From contig NZ_FRBN01000015.1 in assembly GCF_900142625.1 (NCBI RefSeq), forward strand, positions 1 to 64,000: a stretch of 64,000 nt of DNA, given 5' to 3'. Shown here in pieces: positions 61,446 through 64,000 of this stretch (the stretch's first letter is position 1; every line of letters begins with the position of its first letter). A model generated the notes under the pieces. That model did no database searches and was not told the origin of the DNA. It saw only the letters and a program-made list of their open reading frames with translations. Source of the DNA: Roseovarius marisflavi (GTDB lineage Bacteria; Pseudomonadota; Alphaproteobacteria; Rhodobacterales; Rhodobacteraceae). The translations under genes and the position numbers were made by a program.

Positions 61446-62726
61446 ATGACCAAAACGCGCTGTTACAGCGACCAGATCGACGACCTGCGCCGCGCCGATG
61501 CGTCGTCAGCCACGGAAATCAGCCTGCGTTTTGTTCTCATTGCCGCGACAAGCCTGATCCTCTGGGCCACGACCGAAAACCTGGCCATGCTGGTCTGGGG
61601 GTTTGGCTATATTGGCATGAGCGGCACTTATATCCTCTTCCTTGCCTCGCGTCGGCTATCGGGAAGCTTGCGCACCTATTTGACCTTCCTGTGCCTGAGC
61701 ATTCTGCTGTCGTGCTGGTATGTGTCGGCGATGATCTATCTGATCACGCTGGACAGCAGGGTTTACGAGTTCTTCGGGATCTGCGGCATCATCGGGCTTG
61801 GGCTTTACTATCTCAGCCGCCACAGCGACCTGACGCTGCTGGCGATCTGGGACAATATCCTTATGTCGCTCAGCATCCTCGGCGCGGTTCTGGCCTACGC
61901 CGGAAAATCCGACAGCACCGCGGGCATGTTGATCATCGCCTTTGCCGGGCTCGGCATAAGTGCGTATTACTCTCTCAACTTTTTCGAAATGATGCGGACC
62001 CGCGCCAAACTGCGCCTTACGCAAGAGGCCGAGGCAGAAGCGCAGAAAATGCGCGCGGTGGGCCAGCTGACGTCCGGCATTGCCCATGACTTCAACAATA
62101 TACTGACCGTGATCCGTGGCAATCTTGACCTTCTGACCGAGCTGCCAGAGGCCGATGACCGCGATGTGATGGTAAACGAGGCGCGCAATTCGGTGGACCG
62201 CGCCGCGCATCTGGTGCGTCAGCTTCTGGCCTTTTCGCGCAAATCCCAGATGATGCGCAGTGACCTTGAGCTTGGCAGCTTTCTGAAGGCCTTTCGTGCA
62301 TCTCTTCAAGGCCTCCTGCCCGACAGTATTTCGATTGATGTTGCCATGCCCCCTGAGGACATAAGGATCAGGACGGACCGGCACCTGCTTGAGGCCGCCT
62401 TGCTGAACTGCGCGCTGAATGCGCGGGACGCGATGATGCCGAGGGGCGGCACCCTGCGTCTGCGCACCGAGCAGTCAACGACACCGGGTGAAATTGCCAT
62501 CCTGATCGAAGATTCCGGGCCCGGCCTGCACGAGGACATCATAGACCGCGTCACAGAGCCGTTTTTCACCACCAAGTCGGTTGGCGAAGGATCGGGCCTT
62601 GGCCTTTCGATGGTCAAGGGGTTTGCCGAACAGTCCGGCGGGCGGCTCGAACTTAACAACCTGCCGCAGGGCGGGCTTCAGGTGGCGCTTTTCCTGCCGC
62701 TGAGCGCAGCGGGCCAATCGTTCTAA
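61446..62726 (+). CDS. Orphan membrane sensor histidine kinase
   Basis: The 426-aa protein has six predicted helices in its first 185 residues (such as LRFVLIAATSLILWATTENLAML and AGMLIIAFAGLGISAYYSLNF). A coiled linker (RAKLRLTQEAEAEAQKM) leads to the kinase core with H214 (TSGIAHDFNNILTVIRGNLDLL). The ATPase motifs LLNCALNARDAM and VGEGSGLGLSMVKGFAEQSGGR follow. ATG 61446 gives MTKTRCYSDQ; an upstream ATG at 61395 is possible. No response regulator is adjacent. The stop overlaps the MATE stop of the opposite strand by 4 bp. Confidence 0.88.
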   Translation: MTKTRCYSDQIDDLRRADASSATEISLRFVLIAATSLILWATTENLAMLVWGFGYIGMSGTYILFLASRRLSGSLRTYLTFLCLSILLSCWYVSAMIYLITLDSRVYEFFGICGIIGLGLYYLSRHSDLTLLAIWDNILMSLSILGAVLAYAGKSDSTAGMLIIAFAGLGISAYYSLNFFEMMRTRAKLRLTQEAEAEAQKMRAVGQLTSGIAHDFNNILTVIRGNLDLLTELPEADDRDVMVNEARNSVDRAAHLVRQLLAFSRKSQMMRSDLELGSFLKAFRASLQGLLPDSISIDVAMPPEDIRIRTDRHLLEAALLNCALNARDAMMPRGGTLRLRTEQSTTPGEIAILIEDSGPGLHEDIIDRVTEPFFTTKSVGEGSGLGLSMVKGFAEQSGGRLELNNLPQGGLQVALFLPLSAAGQSF

Positions 62727-64000
62727 CCCGCGACCCCCCGCTCAAGCGCCGGATAGCGAAGCCCGAGTGTGATGCCGCGCGCAATGAAGCTTATCAACAG
62801 CGCCAGCCATAGCCCGTGATTGCCCATCACCGGCAAAAGCACGGCAACCGCGATGCCATAGATCACAAGGCTGACCGCCATCATGTTGCGCATGTCGCGG
62901 CTGCGCGTGGCGCCGATGAACACCCCGTCCAGCATATAGGCCGCCAGCCCCAGAACCGGGGCCAGCACCATGTAAATCAGATAGGTGCGCGCCGCATCCT
63001 GCACCGCCGGGGCCTTGGCCATCACGTCGATGATCGTCCCGCCGAAGACGGCAAAGCACGTCGCGAGCGCGAGGCACACCACCAGCCCCCATTGGCTTGT
63101 CATGATCGCAGAACGCCGCAACAGGCCCCGGTTGCGCGCGCCGTAAGCCTGCCCGACAAGCGCCTCGGCGGAAAAGGCGAAACCGTCAAGCGCATGCGCG
63201 GTGATGCTCAGGAATTGCAGCAACACCTGATTGGCCGCCAGCGTCACATCGCCAAAGCCGCTTCCCATGAACAGGAAGGACACGAAAATCACCTGAAGCA
63301 TCAGGGATCGCAAAAGGATATCGCTGTTCACCGCCGCCATGTTGCGCAGGCGCTCGGCGTCAAACACCCGTGGCCAATCGCGCCATGCGGGCACCGCAAA
63401 GGCATCGCGGCAAAACCAGAAGCCAAGCGCAAGCCCGCTCCATTCCGCGATCACCGTGGCCCGCGCCACACCGGCCACGCCCCAGTCAAGCCCAAGCACG
63501 AACCACAGATCAAGCAGGATATTGGCGCCGTTCATCAGCACCTGAATGAACAGCACGGCGCGCGTGCGCTCTTGCGCGATAAGCCAGCCGGTCATGCCAA
63601 AAAGCGCGATCATCGCCGGCGCGCTCCAGACCCGGATCGCGAGATATTCGCGCGTCATTCCCTCGACCTCGGCACTCGCCGGAGAGAGCTGAAACGCACC
63701 CCAGAAGATAGGTGCCTGAAGCGCGATAAGCGCGACGCCCCCGGCAAAGCCGATCATCAGGGCGCGGGTCAAAAGCGCGGCAACCTCGCCCACCTGCCCG
63801 GCGCCATGCGCCTGACTTGTAAGACCCGTGGTGCCCATCCGCAAAAAGCCGAAAATCCAGTAAATGCCGGTCAGGATCACCGCGCCAATGCCCACGGCGC
63901 CAATCGGCGCGGCAAGCCCAAGCTGTCCGACCACGCCGGTATCGACCGCGCCCAAAATCGGCACCGTCGCATTGGATATCACGATCGGAAGCGCAATCCT
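62723..64000 (-). CDS. MATE family efflux transporter, DinF-like (5' end beyond the window)
   Basis: The protein (425 codons visible) has the MATE pattern, starting ...RIALPIVISNATVPILGAVDTGVVGQLG at the right edge, where the frame is still open. Later segments include the second-half repeat (NSDILLRSLMLQVIFVSFLFMGSGFGDVTLAANQVLLQF) with DGFAFSAEALVGQAYGARN. Such pumps exchange drugs or organic cations with Na+ or H+. The start is outside the window, and the GTG at 63982 is internal. It is convergent with the orphan kinase. Confidence 0.9.
   Translation of the reverse strand, partial: RIALPIVISNATVPILGAVDTGVVGQLGLAAPIGAVGIGAVILTGIYWIFGFLRMGTTGLTSQAHGAGQVGEVAALLTRALMIGFAGGVALIALQAPIFWGAFQLSPASAEVEGMTREYLAIRVWSAPAMIALFGMTGWLIAQERTRAVLFIQVLMNGANILLDLWFVLGLDWGVAGVARATVIAEWSGLALGFWFCRDAFAVPAWRDWPRVFDAERLRNMAAVNSDILLRSLMLQVIFVSFLFMGSGFGDVTLAANQVLLQFLSITAHALDGFAFSAEALVGQAYGARNRGLLRRSAIMTSQWGLVVCLALATCFAVFGGTIIDVMAKAPAVQDAARTYLIYMVLAPVLGLAAYMLDGVFIGATRSRDMRNMMAVSLVIYGIAVAVLLPVMGNHGLWLALLISFIARGITLGLRYPALERGVAG

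Noticed and set aside
1..64000. CRISPR array, prophage or conjugative module
   Set aside because: No repeat-spacer pattern, phage structural genes, integrase or transfer genes are seen. The only mobile-element trace is the IS30-like tip at the left edge.

Overview
The window looks like chromosomal DNA from an alphaproteobacterium of the Rhodobacteraceae (Roseobacter group). The evidence is high GC with strong GC3 bias, the ybgC-tolQRAB-pal-cpoB-tilS-ftsH gene order, a short intergenic repeat of the GGCAAAAATACTC / GAGTATTT type, a Pol IV with an N-terminal Cys4 knuckle, and two branched-chain-amino-acid-type ABC transporter clusters. This placement is inference from gene content and style. 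No database search was possible.

Layout. 1-600: the 5' tip of an IS30-like transposase and degenerate DNA. 0.6-4.9 kb: one-carbon genes folD and fhs, a MOSC protein and a trans-aconitate-methyltransferase-like gene. 4.9-13.7 kb: the cell-envelope block ybgC-tolQ-tolR-tolA-tolB-pal-cpoB, then tilS and ftsH (TTG start), all on the minus strand. 13.9-17.6 kb: a flavin monooxygenase with an NTF2-like N-terminal part and an AcoR-like regulator that has lost the GAFTGA loop, with a perfect 16-bp palindrome between them. 17.7-19.9 kb: an eroded patch with an internally deleted PEP-mutase-family gene, an N-terminally truncated acetoacetate decarboxylase and an intact patatin. 19.9-23.4 kb: GDP-L-fucose synthesis (gmd-fcl-manC).

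23.8-30.0 kb is the most interesting region. A QseBC-like two-component pair is divergent from a small secreted PepSY protein, a DUF2271 protein, a membrane PepSY/flavodoxin/ferredoxin-reductase fusion and ApbE. The DUF2271 protein carries a near-canonical flavinylation motif (SGITGAS). The promoters of the PepSY gene and of the DUF2271 gene carry the same four-box array of CTGA-type heptamers at offsets 0, 11, 35 and 46. This predicts a regulated NADPH-to-periplasm electron relay whose last carrier is a covalently flavinylated DUF2271 protein.

30.1-38.0 kb: Pol IV, an N-formylglutamate amidohydrolase, tRNA-Val(GAC), rpmJ, a DadA-like oxidase, a peptidoglycan-binding protein, a PaaK-like ligase and a tandem-duplicated protein of unknown function. 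38-45.6 kb: acyl-CoA ligase-livG-livH-91-aa protein-livM-livK-livF, with an intercistronic hairpin enclosing a G-quadruplex motif between livG and livH. 45.8-49.6 kb: a DsbA-type isomerase, a hybrid kinase with its response regulator, and a GNAT protein. 49.7-56.4 kb: a second Liv cluster that contains a lipoprotein with a possible Cys-His-Asp triad and is headed by a polytopic membrane protein. 56.6-64 kb: a very acidic protein of unknown function, thiamine diphosphokinase, a BT1-like transporter, an orphan sensor kinase and a MATE transporter cut by the window edge.
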